Positions 4,468-5,816 of a DNA stretch of 5,816 nucleotides are shown here, piece by piece. Source of the stretch: Flavisolibacter sp. Lineage in GTDB: Bacteria; Bacteroidota; Bacteroidia; Chitinophagales; Chitinophagaceae. Each line of letters begins with the position of its first letter. The stretch's first letter is position 1. The DNA is taken from assembly GCA_025936195.1 (NCBI GenBank), contig JAICTW010000207.1:1-5816 (forward strand), in the 5' to 3' direction. The notes beneath the pieces were generated by a model. It saw nothing but the letters and a program-made list of their open reading frames with translations, searched no databases and was not told the DNA's origin. The position numbers and the translations under genes are program-made.

Positions 4468-5816
4468 ATGCTGATAAAACTACGATTACCAAAAACACTT
4501 CTTTGGGTTTTTAACCTGATGGTGATCTTCATTCTGATGTTCACTTTTTACAGGTTGCTGACCCTGCTTGCTTTCAGACCTGAAGGGGAAAGATGGAAAG
4601 ATATAATTCCTTCCTTTTTCTTAGGTCTTCGGTTTGATCTCCGGTGGATCAGTATTGTTCTGTTACCTATTGTTATTGCCAGCTTGATTCCGGAGTTATC
4701 TCCATTCTATTCCAATCGTAATCGTAAACTGTGGACATGGTATTTGGCAGTTATTACATTTATTGTCATTTTCTTTTTTGCTGCTGACTTCGGCGCCATC
4801 TCGTATAATCGGACACATGTTGGGGCCAGTGCTTTAAACTTTGCCGAAGATCCGGGCATTTCCATCAAGATGCTCTGGCAATCGTATCCGTTGGTATGGA
4901 TGGTGCTCGGGCTATTTTTTGTTGTGATGCTGCTCCGGTTGATGTTCCGCAAAATGCATGTGTATGTAGTAAACCGGACAGATGGCAAGGGCATAACCTA
5001 CAAACGCAAATGGTTTTTTGCAGCCATTGTTTTCTTTGGCTTTTTGGTTTACGGTAATGTGGGTGTGCAGCCGTTAAAGTGGAACAATGCATTTGAATTC
5101 AACAACAGCTTTCAATCTTTTCTGGCATTAAATCCGTTGCAGAATTTTTTTTATACGCTGAAGCTTAGAAGATCGGCTTATGATGAAACCAGGGTGAGGG
5201 CTTACTTTCCTTTGATGAAGCAGTGGATGGGAATTACCAATGAAAATTTTTCTTTCAAAAGGGAAATTTTACCTGCTGCCAACGCTGTAAAAACGCAGCC
5301 TAATGTTGTATTTGTAGTATGCGAATCGTTCAGCATGTACAAAAGCAGCATGAGCGGAAATCCGTTGAATACTACTCCATTCTTTCAATCTCTGTGCGAT
5401 AGCGGTGTATTTTTCAATCATTGTTTTACACCGCATTTTTCTACAGCCCGTGGATTGTTTGCCAGCTTAACGGGAACACCTGATGTTCAATTATCCAAAT
5501 TTTCCACACGGGTGCCGGAAGCATTGAATCAACATACCATTGTCAATGATTTTAAAGGCTATGAAAAATTTTATTTCCTTGGTGGCGATCCCGGCTTCAA
5601 CAATTTTGAAGGACTGGTAAAAAATATTGACGGCATACAATTCAACACTGAAAAGAATTTTGAATGCAAACCGGTGAATGTTTGGGGCATCAGTGATAAA
5701 GATCTTTTTCTGCAAGCCAATAAAGTTTTTGCACGGCAGAAGAAACCTTTCTTTGCCATTATTCAAACAGCCGATAACCATAGGCCGTTCACTATTCCCA
5801 ATCAGGATACCACTGA
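4468..5816 (+). CDS. LTA-synthase-family / sulfatase-fold membrane transferase, partial (C-terminus off the right edge)
   Basis: Predicted membrane-anchored phospho-headgroup transferase of the alkaline-phosphatase superfamily (the LtaS/MdoB-like group). The first 449 codons are present; relatives usually have 600-660, so about a quarter or more is missing. The N-terminal half has five hydrophobic segments (about 11-35, 47-75, 88-106, 139-160, 182-200), including the family motif GLRFDLR (53-59). The extracytoplasmic sulfatase-like domain starts near 278: PNVVFVVCESFS carries metal-ligand candidate E286. FSTARGLFASLTG (324-336) supplies the likely nucleophile T326. W406-G-I-S-D410 and TADNHRPF (H438) match the substrate-binding positions of LtaS (W354 and H416 in S. 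aureus). The final Asp-His metal pair would lie beyond the window. The start at 4468 is fixed by an in-frame TAA at 4450-4452. Bacteroidota lack lipoteichoic acid, so the true substrate is unknown; phosphoglycerol or phosphoethanolamine transfer is plausible. Confidence 0.9.
   Translation, partial: MLIKLRLPKTLLWVFNLMVIFILMFTFYRLLTLLAFRPEGERWKDIIPSFFLGLRFDLRWISIVLLPIVIASLIPELSPFYSNRNRKLWTWYLAVITFIVIFFFAADFGAISYNRTHVGASALNFAEDPGISIKMLWQSYPLVWMVLGLFFVVMLLRLMFRKMHVYVVNRTDGKGITYKRKWFFAAIVFFGFLVYGNVGVQPLKWNNAFEFNNSFQSFLALNPLQNFFYTLKLRRSAYDETRVRAYFPLMKQWMGITNENFSFKREILPAANAVKTQPNVVFVVCESFSMYKSSMSGNPLNTTPFFQSLCDSGVFFNHCFTPHFSTARGLFASLTGTPDVQLSKFSTRVPEALNQHTIVNDFKGYEKFYFLGGDPGFNNFEGLVKNIDGIQFNTEKNFECKPVNVWGISDKDLFLQANKVFARQKKPFFAIIQTADNHRPFTIPNQDTT

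Noticed and set aside
4707..5781. Minus-strand open frames inside the LTA-synthase-like gene
   Set aside because: They are antisense shadows; the plus-strand frame is open for 449 codons with clear family motifs.
1..5816. A novel defence, mobile or CRISPR-like system
   Set aside because: All six long coding regions belong to known families, and no array, transposase, terminal repeats, RNA gene or toxin-antitoxin pair is visible on either strand.

Overview
The window looks like ordinary chromosome from a member of the Bacteroidota, plausibly Chitinophagia or a relative. This is inferred from three things. Promoter elements match the Bacteroidota consensus TTTG - about 20 nt - TAnnTTTG, most clearly upstream of the transporter gene at the left edge. 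None of the six start codons has a Shine-Dalgarno sequence in front of it. The protein families are also typical of the phylum: an LTA-synthase-like protein carrying a GLRFDL motif, a secreted START-domain protein and a CNNM/CBS/CorC protein. I see no mobile element, CRISPR array, RNA gene or phage gene, and no gap between genes exceeds 200 bases.

Layout from left to right. 1-564 (minus) is the N-terminal half of a fosmidomycin-resistance-type MFS exporter cut by the window edge. 565-728 is a divergent intergenic region with a good promoter for the exporter. 729-1505 (plus) is exodeoxyribonuclease III with every catalytic residue intact. 1506-1697 is a spacer containing a perfect 14-bp palindrome. 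1698-2312 (plus) is a START-domain protein with a signal peptide. It converges with 2324-3622 (minus), a HlyC/CorC-type membrane protein (CNNM + CBS pair + CorC_HlyC), with only 11 bases between the stop codons. 3623-3756 is a spacer with a probable promoter whose core contains an inverted repeat. 3757-4359 (minus) is a PAP2-family membrane phosphatase with unusual motif residues. 4360-4467 is a divergent spacer. 4468-5816 (plus) is the first 449 codons of an LTA-synthase/sulfatase-fold membrane transferase that runs off the right edge.

The genes do not form one operon. Three of them (the START protein, the PAP2 phosphatase and the LTA-synthase-like transferase) point to envelope lipid handling. 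The PAP2 and transferase genes are divergent neighbours, which makes shared lipid-headgroup chemistry possible but unproven. I found no convincing new multi-gene system. The observations most worth a second look are the transferase in a phylum without lipoteichoic acid, the altered catalytic motifs and apparently leaderless start of the PAP2 protein, and the operator-like repeats.
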